From assembly GCA_944391115.1 (NCBI GenBank), contig CALXSJ010000001.1, positions 253,169 through 317,168 on the forward strand: 64,000 nt of DNA, written 5' to 3'. The DNA comes from an uncultured Victivallales bacterium. Lineage in GTDB: Bacteria; Verrucomicrobiota; Lentisphaeria; Victivallales; UBA1829. Shown one piece after another: positions 35,917 through 43,600 of this stretch. Within the stretch, counting starts at the first letter, position 1. Every line of letters starts with the position of its first letter. The notes beneath the pieces are model-generated. The model was not told where the DNA came from. It searched no databases and saw nothing but the letters and a program-made list of their open reading frames with translations. Both the position numbers and the translations under genes were made by a program.

Positions 35917-37142
35917 GCGCAGTATTCTCCTGATTGATAAAGGTGCTGGTTTCGTTCCGCGTCGAATGCCGCCTGTCTTGCCGCCGCAAGAACTTTTTCC
36001 TCCACGGCGCCGAGCGGGAGTCCCTCGCTGAAAGAGAGCCGGACCTCTCGCCGGACGGAAAAGGGAACCGTCTGGCATTCCGTGGAAAGATGATTGATTT
36101 CCGTGAAGAAGATGTCGTCGCGGAAACTGTGTCCCGTGAAGGTGTCGACGGCGCATGCCCGGTCGAGCGGGATGCCGTACTGTTCCTCCGTGAAGAGACG
36201 CTGGCAGTCCGGCTCCAGGGTCGAGAGACAGATCTCCATCAGAAAATCGTGGTCGTCCGCATGACGGAAAACGGCAAGTGATTCCGAGGCGAGTCCCGCC
36301 ACCCGGCGTCCCCGGATCAGAGGCATCGGCGCGATGTCGAATTTCTCTGCGGTTTTCCGGCTGCGTATCGCGGCTCCGTGCCTGGTGATGATTGTGAACA
36401 ATCCGTTTCCGCGAGTGAACGGCAGTTCCCGGAAAAGGGCAAACGCCTGTCGGCAGGCGTCAATGTCAAAATGATCCGAGACGGACTGCAGCAGCGTATA
36501 GAACCATACATCGCAGGCGTCTTTCAGGCTCAGTATGGAATCAGTCTGCTTCCGGAACGCGAGCAGATCATCCCAGCTGAGTCCATAGGGATCGAAATCC
36601 GGTGCGAGGTTCCGCATGAGAACCGGATCATAGGCGAAGAGAATCGGAGAGAAAAACGCGGGAAGTGCGTAGATGTCCCGTCCCCTCCGGTGGGTCGGAA
36701 AGATGCAGGAGAAGAACCGTCCGCTTTTTTCCAGTTCCGCTATCTTGTCCCGGGGAATCGGAACCAGTTCTTCCGCGTAATCCAGCGGAGAGAATGTGGT
36801 CAGGACCGCCAGGTCCGCCGCGTCATGTTCGGCGACCCGTTCAATATGGACACCCGGAAAACGTTTTTCCGTCCAGACTGCAAGTTTTTCCGTAAAACGT
36901 CTGCCGGCAAGAACGCGGATGATCCGTTCCCTGCGCGGCTTGAGGAAGGTCCCTTTGAATGGCACCCGGACCGCGCTGCCGTCGGCGACCAGCTGTTTCA
37001 ATGCCCCCGCCGCGGTCATCCGGGCGATCCCGAATTCACGGCTCAGCTGCTCATCCGACGGCAGCTTGTCCGCATAGATTCCGGCGGCAATTCGTTCTTC
37101 CAGAATTTTCGCTATTTTTTTTGTTTTGCTGATTCCCGGCAT
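35913..37142 (-). CDS. GntR-type regulator fused to an extracellular-solute-binding-like domain
   Basis: The 409-residue protein has an N-terminal GntR winged helix (residues about 5-72: DKLPSDEQLSREFGIARMTA, GTFLKPRRERI). Residues about 80-400 look like a type 1 (maltose-binding-like) solute-binding protein: YALPAFFSPILFAYDPVLM, YGLSWDDLLAFRKQTDS, a domain usually found outside the cell with ABC transporters. No signal peptide or membrane segment is present, so it is cytoplasmic. It likely senses a sugar directly. It heads the operon 31050-37142 with four-base overlaps to the next genes. A consensus promoter and a palindrome at 37181-37194 suggest autoregulation. Confidence 0.8.
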   Translation of the reverse strand: MPGISKTKKIAKILEERIAAGIYADKLPSDEQLSREFGIARMTAAGALKQLVADGSAVRVPFKGTFLKPRRERIIRVLAGRRFTEKLAVWTEKRFPGVHIERVAEHDAADLAVLTTFSPLDYAEELVPIPRDKIAELEKSGRFFSCIFPTHRRGRDIYALPAFFSPILFAYDPVLMRNLAPDFDPYGLSWDDLLAFRKQTDSILSLKDACDVWFYTLLQSVSDHFDIDACRQAFALFRELPFTRGNGLFTIITRHGAAIRSRKTAEKFDIAPMPLIRGRRVAGLASESLAVFRHADDHDFLMEICLSTLEPDCQRLFTEEQYGIPLDRACAVDTFTGHSFRDDIFFTEINHLSTECQTVPFSVRREVRLSFSEGLPLGAVEEKVLAAARQAAFDAERNQHLYQSGEYCA

Positions 37143-37180
37143 AACAGGAGAGCTCCGTAATTGAGATTTTTTTGCTTTTA

Positions 37181-37194
37181 CTAACCTAGGCTAG
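37181..37194. promoter_or_regulatory. Palindromic candidate operator of the GntR/solute-binding regulator
   Basis: CTAACCTAGGCTAG is a palindrome with one mismatched pair. It lies 15 bases downstream of the minus-strand -10 box, so it covers the start region of the transcript. Confidence 0.5.
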
Positions 37195-37208
37195 ATTATG
37201 TTATTTAA

Positions 37209-37236
37209 ATTATAGAAATTTTTTCCTGTTTGTCAA
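37209..37236 (-). promoter_or_regulatory. Promoter of the GntR-led operon
   Basis: On the minus strand TTGACA (37236-37231) and TATAAT (37214-37209) are 16 bases apart, both exact consensus hexamers. This is strong evidence for transcription from here into 37142. Confidence 0.75.
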
Positions 37237-37285
37237 GTCTCTTTTCTCTGATTTTTCCGGATTTATCTGCAAAAATCAGGGGGAA

Positions 37286-37410
37286 TGGTGCGATGCTTTG
37301 CATCACCAGACCAGCTTCGCGTTCTCCAGTGAATCCTGGCGCGGTCCGGCAGCGCTGGCCGGTCGCCGGTGGCGAAATCCCCGATCCTGTGTAATGCTTG
37401 CATCTCGGCA
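37286..37410 (-). repeat. 125-base multi-hairpin intergenic repeat, copy B
   Basis: Read on the minus strand this copy matches 17595-17719 with the same length. Its hairpins include TCGCC/GGCGA, CCGGC/GCCGG and GATGC/GCATC. In the second hairpin the third pair is G-C here and A-T in copy A, a compensating change; the sixth pair is lost here. In the third hairpin one C-G pair becomes a G-U wobble. The surroundings differ: no gene ends next to this copy. Confidence 0.75.
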
Positions 37411-37638
37411 ATTTATTTTTTTTCTGCGATACGCATCCGGGGATCACCGCGTTACGGCATGAACTCTGACCCCGACCTGTCCCGGCGTCTGCATTTCCCG
37501 GCGTCTGCATTTCCCGGCGCGATTCATGAAAATTCCTACTTTCTGAAAGAGCGGGGTTGAAAAAAACGCAACTAGTGTTAAATTTAATAGTTCACATATG
37601 GAATCGAACGGAAATTCTTTTTACAAGGAGATAGAAAA
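37411..37638. other. Upstream region of rpmF with a short tandem repeat
   Basis: I see no gene here. CCCGGCGTCTGCATTT occurs twice in tandem and then CCCGGCG follows (37481-37519). A weak promoter for rpmF may lie near 37557-37590 (TTGAAA and an AT-rich stretch), but it does not stand out. AAGGAG precedes the rpmF start. Confidence 0.4.
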
Positions 37639-37815
37639 ATGCCCGTACCCAAAAGAAAAGTTTCGAAAATGAAGAGACGCCAGCGTCAGGCCCACAACCG
37701 TTACGAAGGCGTTCAGGCCACGTTCTGCACGAACTGCGGAGAGCCCGCCGCGCCCCATACGGTCTGCAAGCACTGCGGAACCTACAAAGGCAGACAGATC
37801 AAAACGGTAGAGTAA
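37639..37815 (+). CDS. rpmF: Ribosomal protein L32
   Basis: The 58-residue protein begins MPVPKRKVSKMKRRQRQAHN, the hallmark of bacterial L32, and carries a four-Cys zinc ribbon: FCTNCGE and VCKHCGTYKG. It is part of the 50S subunit. AAGGAG at 37625-37630 precedes the ATG at 37639. As in many bacteria it is followed directly by plsX and fabH; the usual YceD/DUF177 gene in front is missing. Confidence 0.97.
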   Translation: MPVPKRKVSKMKRRQRQAHNRYEGVQATFCTNCGEPAAPHTVCKHCGTYKGRQIKTVE

Positions 37816-37831
37816 GCGGAGTTTTTCCCGG

Positions 37832-38908
37832 ATGAAAATCGCGGTTGACGCCATGGGGGGTGATTTCGCCCCCGCTGTGGTCATGGAGGCGATTCAGAGC
37901 GCTCTGACGGAAATTCCGGATGCTGAAATTCTTCTCGTCGGACACAAGGAAAAGCTCTCCTACTACATGGAAAAAATGAACATCGTTCCGTCCGAAAGGC
38001 TGGAACTGGTTCATGCTGAAACCGTTGTGGAAATGGGGGATCCCTCCACCTCCGCGATTCGCGCGAAAAAGAACTCCTCCATCACCGTCTGCGCCTCACT
38101 GGTCGCGGAGGGCAAGGCCGATGCCGTCGCTTCCGCGGGACATACGGGCGCCGCGGTTGCGGCTTCGAAGGTGAAAATGCGCATGGTGGACGGCGTGGAC
38201 CGTCCCTGCATCGCCACGATCATGCCCAACGTCACCGGGAAATGGATTCTTACCGATGCGGGGGCCAACACCGACTGTACGCCGCTCAATCTGGCGCAGT
38301 TCGCCGTAATGGGCGAACTCTACGCAAAACTCGGGCTCGGAATTAAAAACCCCAGAATCGGCCTGCTTTCCGTCGGCGGAGAGGACATCAAGGGGAACGA
38401 GCTCACGAAGGAGACCTTTAAAATCCTTTCGAAAATGCCGATCAACTTCATCGGAAACGTGGAAGGTCACGATACCTTCACCGGAGAGTGCGATGTGGTG
38501 GTCTGCGACGGTTTTGTCGGCAACGTTCTGCTGAAATCCTCCGAAAGTCTTGCTTTGGCGACGATCCACTGGCTGAAGGAGGTTCTGATGAAAACTCCCA
38601 TGCGCAAAATCGGAGCAACCCTGGCGCAGTCCGCTTTCCGCGAACTCAAGCAGTACGGCGATTCCGACGAATACGGCGGCGCACCGCTCCTGGGACTCAA
38701 CGGGGTCTGCATTATCGGGCATGGCAGTTCCACGCCGAAGGCGGTCAAAAACGCGATCCGTGTCGCCAACGAATTTGCCCGCCTGAAGATGCCGCAGCTC
38801 ATTTCCGAACGGATTTACGAGTGCGGCGTCGACAAGGCCTCCTATGCGAAGAAGCATGAATCCGACCCGTCTTCGGACGACAAGCATAAAACCGGGCTCG
38901 CCCATTAA
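37832..38908 (+). CDS. plsX: Phosphate acyltransferase PlsX
   Basis: The 358-residue protein begins MKIAVDAMGGDFAP, a strict PlsX signature, and continues with VHAETVVEMGDPSTSAIRAK, SAGHTGAAVAASK, CDVVVCDGFVGNVLLKSSES and YGGAPLLGLNGVCIIGHGSS. PlsX converts acyl-ACP and phosphate to acyl-phosphate, the donor for PlsY in phospholipid synthesis. It sits 16 bases behind rpmF and 20 bases before fabH, the classic lipid synthesis cluster. Confidence 0.97.
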   Translation: MKIAVDAMGGDFAPAVVMEAIQSALTEIPDAEILLVGHKEKLSYYMEKMNIVPSERLELVHAETVVEMGDPSTSAIRAKKNSSITVCASLVAEGKADAVASAGHTGAAVAASKVKMRMVDGVDRPCIATIMPNVTGKWILTDAGANTDCTPLNLAQFAVMGELYAKLGLGIKNPRIGLLSVGGEDIKGNELTKETFKILSKMPINFIGNVEGHDTFTGECDVVVCDGFVGNVLLKSSESLALATIHWLKEVLMKTPMRKIGATLAQSAFRELKQYGDSDEYGGAPLLGLNGVCIIGHGSSTPKAVKNAIRVANEFARLKMPQLISERIYECGVDKASYAKKHESDPSSDDKHKTGLAH

Positions 38909-38928
38909 GAAATAATCGGAGAATTCCA

Positions 38929-39921
38929 ATGGCAATCAGAATTATAGGAACCGGCTCTTACGCCCCGGAAAAGATCCTGACGAACGCGGATCTTGAAAAA
39001 ATGGTCGAAACATCCGACGAGTGGATCACCACGCGCACCGGCATCAAGCAGCGGCATATCGCCGCGGACGGTGTCGCGACTTCCGATCTTGCCGTGCAGG
39101 CTGCCCGCAATGCCATGGAAATGGCGAAGATCACGCCCGATCAGATTAATTTCATCTCCGTTGCGACTGTCACAGGCGACAAGGCGTTTCCGAGCACGGC
39201 CTGCTTCGTGCAGAAAAAGATCGAGGCGAACAACGCGGTCTGCTACGATGTCGTCGCCGCCTGTTCCGGACTGCTCTATTCTCTTGAGATCGCTGTGGCG
39301 ATGCTCCGTTCCTATAAGAAATACAAATACGCCCTCGTCATCGGCGCGGAAAAGCTTTCCTCCATTGTTGACTGGCAGGACCGCAGCACCTGCGTTCTTT
39401 TCGGAGACGGCGCCAGCGCGGTGATTCTGGAACGCGACGATTCTCTGCCGGATTCCGAGGACTGCCTTGTTGCTTCCGAACTCGGTGCGGCGGGGATCTA
39501 TTCCGAACTGCTCTACCTGCCGGCAGGCGGCTCGGCGATGCCCGCCTCCCATGAGACGGTCGAACAGCGTCAGCATTACATCAAAATGACCGGCCAGGAA
39601 CTCTTCAAGCTTGCGGTCAACGGCATGGTCGGCGCCTGCCGCACTACGATGAAGGAATCCGGTGTCAAATCCGAGGATGTGACCTGGGTTGTCCCCCATC
39701 AGGCGAACATGCGTATCATCGGTGCGGTTGCCCAGCGTCTGACGATTCCGGAGGAGCGCGTTTTTGTCAACATCGACAAATACGGGAATACTTCCGCGGC
39801 TTCAATCGGCATCTGTCTGGACGAACTTTGCCGCTCCGGAAAGATCAAGCGCGGCGACTACATTCTTCTCACTGCGTTCGGCGGCGGCCTCACCTGGGGC
39901 GCCATGCTGCTCCGCTGGTGA
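38929..39921 (+). CDS. fabH: 3-oxoacyl-ACP synthase III
   Basis: The 330-residue protein has the KAS III triad: Cys112 in VVAACSGLLYSL, His257 in WVVPHQANMRII and Asn287 in YGNTSAASIG. It condenses acetyl-CoA (or another short acyl-CoA) with malonyl-ACP to start fatty acid synthesis. The length and the ending (AFGGGLTWGAMLLRW) are typical. It follows plsX and precedes a small secreted protein whose link to lipid synthesis is unknown. Confidence 0.97.
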   Translation: MAIRIIGTGSYAPEKILTNADLEKMVETSDEWITTRTGIKQRHIAADGVATSDLAVQAARNAMEMAKITPDQINFISVATVTGDKAFPSTACFVQKKIEANNAVCYDVVAACSGLLYSLEIAVAMLRSYKKYKYALVIGAEKLSSIVDWQDRSTCVLFGDGASAVILERDDSLPDSEDCLVASELGAAGIYSELLYLPAGGSAMPASHETVEQRQHYIKMTGQELFKLAVNGMVGACRTTMKESGVKSEDVTWVVPHQANMRIIGAVAQRLTIPEERVFVNIDKYGNTSAASIGICLDELCRSGKIKRGDYILLTAFGGGLTWGAMLLRW

Positions 39922-39982
39922 TTCACCGGCGCTTCCATCCTTTTTACAGGCGGGTTCATCCGGCGGAAAGGAGATGCGGCGA

Positions 39983-40510
39983 ATGGGAAAAAATCTGATC
40001 GTTTTCCTGCTTTTTTCCTGCATTTTCTTTTTGTGTGCACAAGCGCCTGCTCCCGTTCCCGCACAGGAACGCATGCTCAAGCCCGATGCCTTTGGACAGA
40101 CGGGCAGGGAGGTTGACGGCTTTCTTGAGCGCGTCCGGGGAAAAATTTCCTATTCCTGGTTCAAGTGCCGGGAACATTTTTCTCTCATGTTCACCGCCGT
40201 CGGCGACAAATCGAAGCAGGGGGAGCGTGATCTCAGGACCCGTGCGCATCTGAAGACCGGGGAACTTTCCGAACAGGCGCTGGATTTCGGACGCGAGGTC
40301 GGGAAAAAGGCGCTGGATTTCGGAAGAGAGACCCGGGAAAAGGGGGAGGACTTCTATCAGGAGAAATCCGGGGCGTTTTCTGATGACATCGAGGAGAAGA
40401 CGCGCCGGATCCAGGAGGAGCTGCGCAGCGCCGGATCGGAATTGCAGAAGGATACTTCCAAACGGGTCGATGATGCGGCCGATGCCGCGCTGAAAGAGAT
40501 GCTTGAGTGA
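39983..40510 (+). CDS. Secreted, strongly helical hypothetical protein
   Basis: The 175-residue protein has a signal peptide (MGKNLIVFLLFSCIFFLCA) and a mature part made mainly of charged amphipathic helix. An 11-residue unit is repeated: ALDFGREVGKK followed by ALDFGRETREK. The rest (EEKTRRIQEELRSAGSELQK) looks like a coiled coil. It has no recognised domain; repeats of this type recall apolipoprotein-like or LEA-like lipid or surface-associated proteins. The ATG at 39983 has GGAG nine bases upstream; an ATG at 39974 lies almost on that site. Its stop overlaps the start of the amidohydrolase gene. Confidence 0.7.
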   Translation: MGKNLIVFLLFSCIFFLCAQAPAPVPAQERMLKPDAFGQTGREVDGFLERVRGKISYSWFKCREHFSLMFTAVGDKSKQGERDLRTRAHLKTGELSEQALDFGREVGKKALDFGRETREKGEDFYQEKSGAFSDDIEEKTRRIQEELRSAGSELQKDTSKRVDDAADAALKEMLE

Positions 40511-42147
40511 TGGGCGGCTTCCTCATTTCCGGTGCACTGCTTTATGACGGGACACTCCGCGTCCCGCGCCCTGCGGATGTCGCCGTGGAAGGGGAGAGAA
40601 TCAAAGCCGTTGCGCAAGCCGGGGCGCTTGCCGCTCCAGGATTCCGCAGAATCGAAGCGCGGGGGTTGAGTCTTGCCCCCGGCTTTATTGACGCTCACTC
40701 CCATTCGGATGTCTCCATCCTTGCCGCGCCGGAAGCGTCCGGAAAAATTTCTCAGGGCGTTACGACGGAAATCGTCGGCAACTGCGGACTCTCGGCGTTT
40801 CCCGTTCTCACGGAAACGGTCCGGGAACATCTGAACACCCTTTATGCCGCATGCGGAATCCGTGTGACCTGGAACGATCTCAACGGCTATGCCGCCGAGC
40901 TGGAACGGCGGAAGCCCGCCGTCAACATCGCGTCTCTCTGCGGGCATAACACCCTGCGCGCGAACATCGGGGGGTATGACGCAAAGGCGCTTTCCGGGGC
41001 GGAGCGCGGACGCATGGCGGAACTTCTTTCCGATGCGCTGCGGCAGGGCGCAGCTGGTTTTTCCACCGGCCTGCTTTATGCGCCGGGACGTTTCGCGGAC
41101 ACTCCGGAACTGCTGCGGATGATGGCCGTTCTGAAACGTTTCGACCGGCCCTATGCCACCCATCTCCGGAGCGAGGGGGACGCTCTGGAAGAGGCGCTTG
41201 ATGAAGCGATTGTTCTCTCGGAACATGGTTCGGGAAGACTCCAGGTCAGCCATCTGAAAACAGCGCTTCCGCGCAACTGGAATAAGCTTGAACGCATTCT
41301 GGAGCGTATACGCAAGGCGCAAGGCGCCGGACTCCGCGTCACGGCGGACCGTTATCCTTACACGCAGTCGCAAACAAGCCTCAGCATCATCCTGCCCGCG
41401 CCATATGACGCGATGGACGATTGCAGCATCCGTGACATTCTGCGGAACAATCCGGAAAAACGCGCCGAAGCCGTGCGTGCGCTGGCGGATTCCGGACGGG
41501 ACTGGACACGTGTCATTCTGAGTTCTTCGCATTCCCCCGGAGCCGCCGGGCTTCTGGGAAAGACAATTGCGGAAGCCGCGGAACAATCCGGTCTTTCTCC
41601 GGAGGCGTTCTGCGTGCGTCTGCTGGCGGACGACGCGCCGGGGACGATGGGAGCTTTTTCCGGCATGTCCGAAGGAAATCTTGCGCGCATTCTCGCACAG
41701 GAATGGGTCTGCTGCGGGACGGATGAATCCGCGCGCCCGTTCGACGAGTCCATCGGGCGGAGCCATCCGCGCGGGTTCGGGTCGTTTCCTGAATTCATCA
41801 GGCGGGTTGCGGCACAGAGTTCCATGCGCGAGGCGATCCGACGCGTCACTTCGCTTCCCGCGTCGATCTTCGGCCTTTCCGGACGCGGCGTCATCCGTCC
41901 CGGCGCGTATGCCGATCTGGTGCTGTTCGACGAGTCGGAATTTCATGCGGCGGCCGATTTCGTGCATCCGCACAGGCCCGCTTCAGGGATCCGCCTGGTC
42001 TGTGTCAACGGAGTCCCCTCCTGCGGGGATCTCATGGGGCACGGCGGAAAAAGAAGCGGCGCTTTCCTCAGAATCTGCGGTCGCGCGTTTGATGTTTGCC
42101 CGTTCCCGCGCTATATTTCCGGACTGGAAGGAGGATCGGATTCATGA
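40510..42147 (+). CDS. N-acyl-D-amino-acid deacylase-like amidohydrolase
   Basis: The 545-residue protein has the D-aminoacylase features: an N-terminal beta domain (GALLYDGTLRVP), the metal motif FIDAHSHSD, GNCGLSAFP, the His-bearing ATHLRSEGDALEEALDEA and LQVSHLKTA, and the late Asp in CCGTDESARPF. The C terminus (LSGRGVIRPGAYADLVLFD) is typical of amidohydrolases. The enzyme would remove the acyl group from N-acyl-D-amino acids, or act on dipeptide-like substrates. The start at 40510 shares one base with the previous stop; a GTG at 40507 is also possible. The 3' end overlaps lpxK by ATGA. Confidence 0.87.
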   Translation: MGGFLISGALLYDGTLRVPRPADVAVEGERIKAVAQAGALAAPGFRRIEARGLSLAPGFIDAHSHSDVSILAAPEASGKISQGVTTEIVGNCGLSAFPVLTETVREHLNTLYAACGIRVTWNDLNGYAAELERRKPAVNIASLCGHNTLRANIGGYDAKALSGAERGRMAELLSDALRQGAAGFSTGLLYAPGRFADTPELLRMMAVLKRFDRPYATHLRSEGDALEEALDEAIVLSEHGSGRLQVSHLKTALPRNWNKLERILERIRKAQGAGLRVTADRYPYTQSQTSLSIILPAPYDAMDDCSIRDILRNNPEKRAEAVRALADSGRDWTRVILSSSHSPGAAGLLGKTIAEAAEQSGLSPEAFCVRLLADDAPGTMGAFSGMSEGNLARILAQEWVCCGTDESARPFDESIGRSHPRGFGSFPEFIRRVAAQSSMREAIRRVTSLPASIFGLSGRGVIRPGAYADLVLFDESEFHAAADFVHPHRPASGIRLVCVNGVPSCGDLMGHGGKRSGAFLRICGRAFDVCPFPRYISGLEGGSDS

Positions 42148-43316
42148 CCATCCGCGAAGTCGGAGAAAAAATCGAACAGGCTTTTATCGAAATCATCCGC
42201 GAACGGCGGCACGACAGCATCGGCAACATCGCCAAGGGCTTTCTGTTCATGGGGTCGCGCATCTACCGGCGCCTGGTCCAGTTCCGGATCTGGATGTATG
42301 ACAACCGCGTGATCCGGAACCGGGCGATCGGCTGTCTTGTGGTCAGCATCGGCAATCTTTCCTGCGGAGGAACCGGCAAGACGCCGGTGGTGGAGGTGTT
42401 TGCAAAGACGCTCAGCCGGAAGGGACGGCGCGTAGCGGTTCTGAGCCGGGGCTACCGGAGCCGCGACCGTTCCCTCTGGTCGAAACTCCGCAAAAAGTTC
42501 TCCTCGAAAAAGATGGAGGTTCCGCCGCGCGTGGTTTCCGACGGGAAGGATCTTCTGCTGGATTCGATGACCGCTGGAGATGAACCCTTCATGCTGGCCT
42601 CCAATCTCAAGAACGTTGTCGTTCTGGTGGACAAGGACCGCGTGAAGTCGGGGCTTTACGCGATTGACGAATTCGGAACGGACACGCTGATTCTGGACGA
42701 CGGCTTCCAGTATCTGCGGCTCAAGGCGCATATCAATATTCTGCTCGTCGATTCGACCGCGCCGTTCGACAACCACCATGTCCTGCCGCGCGGACTCCTG
42801 CGCGAACCGATCAAGAACATCAAGCGCGCCGACTATATTTTCCTGACGAAATCCGACGGTTCGCCGAAACTGCGTCATCTCAAGGCATTTCTCCGCCGCC
42901 AGAACCACCGGGCAGAGATTATTGAATGCTGTCACCGTCCGCAGTATCTGGAAGATGTGTTCGACCGCGGGCGGCGGCTGCCGCTTTCGGAACTCAGGGG
43001 AAGGAAAATCGCCTCGATCTCGGCGATCGCGAATCCTGCGAGCTTCAACGCGTTTCTCCGCGAATTCGGCGGAACGATTGTTCTGGAGAAACATTTTGCC
43101 GACCATCACCGCTACCGCCAGCAGGAGATGATCGACTTTGTCAAAGACGCCAAAGCGGCCGGCGCGGAATTCATCATGACGACCGAGAAGGATGCCGTGC
43201 GCATGCCGCGGCTCGACCGCCGGGACATTCCGGTCTTTTTCCTCCGGGTGGAAATCGACATCCTGAGCGGACAGGAGAGTTTCGACCAGTGCATTTCCAG
43301 AATCTGCTTCGTCTGA
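42144..43316 (+). CDS. lpxK: Tetraacyldisaccharide 4'-kinase (lipid A kinase)
   Basis: The 390-residue protein has a membrane-associated N terminus and the P-loop [11 protein letters not shown] at about residue 71-80. Further LpxK marks are [33 protein letters not shown] and [12 protein letters not shown]. It phosphorylates the 4' position of the lipid A disaccharide at the inner face of the inner membrane. It therefore shows that the host makes lipopolysaccharide or a lipid A-type outer membrane. A GGAAGGAGGA precedes the start, which overlaps the preceding stop by four bases. Confidence 0.95.
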   Translation: MTIREVGEKIEQAFIEIIRERRHDSIGNIAKGFLFMGSRIYRRLVQFRIWMYDNRVIRNRAIGCLVVSIGNLSCGGTGKTPVVEVFAKTLSRKGRRVAVLSRGYRSRDRSLWSKLRKKFSSKKMEVPPRVVSDGKDLLLDSMTAGDEPFMLASNLKNVVVLVDKDRVKSGLYAIDEFGTDTLILDDGFQYLRLKAHINILLVDSTAPFDNHHVLPRGLLREPIKNIKRADYIFLTKSDGSPKLRHLKAFLRRQNHRAEIIECCHRPQYLEDVFDRGRRLPLSELRGRKIASISAIANPASFNAFLREFGGTIVLEKHFADHHRYRQQEMIDFVKDAKAAGAEFIMTTEKDAVRMPRLDRRDIPVFFLRVEIDILSGQESFDQCISRICFV

Positions 43317-43417
43317 GCTCCTGCAAAAACGACGTGCGGATTTCTGCGGCGATGCAAAGAGAGTGTTCTGCTCGTCCTGTCTGCACGGCAACCTGTGTCA
43401 TACGCAAAAAAAGGAAA

Positions 43418-43453
43418 CCGCAGAATCTTTCGGGCTGGTAAAAGATTCTGCGG
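43418..43453 (-). terminator. Terminator at the end of the two-component operon
   Basis: CCGCAGAATCTTT (43418-43430) pairs perfectly with AAAGATTCTGCGG (43441-43453). On the minus strand it is followed by TTTCC and seven T. It lies 150 bases past the histidine kinase stop and may also hold back transcripts from lpxK. Confidence 0.75.
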
Positions 43454-43600
43454 CTTGGGATATCATTCCGGGATGGGTGTGCCGGAATGCAGGTGGCTTT
43501 GAAAGAGAGTGATCTCTTTCATTAGAGACCATATTATAATACAGGAATATAACCGGAGGATTGCCGGAATATTACAAGTTGGCAATCTTTGCGTTTTTTT

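Noticed and set aside
37481-37519. CRISPR-like tandem repeat
   Set aside because: Only two and a half units of 16 bases with no spacers between them, so it is a simple tandem duplication.
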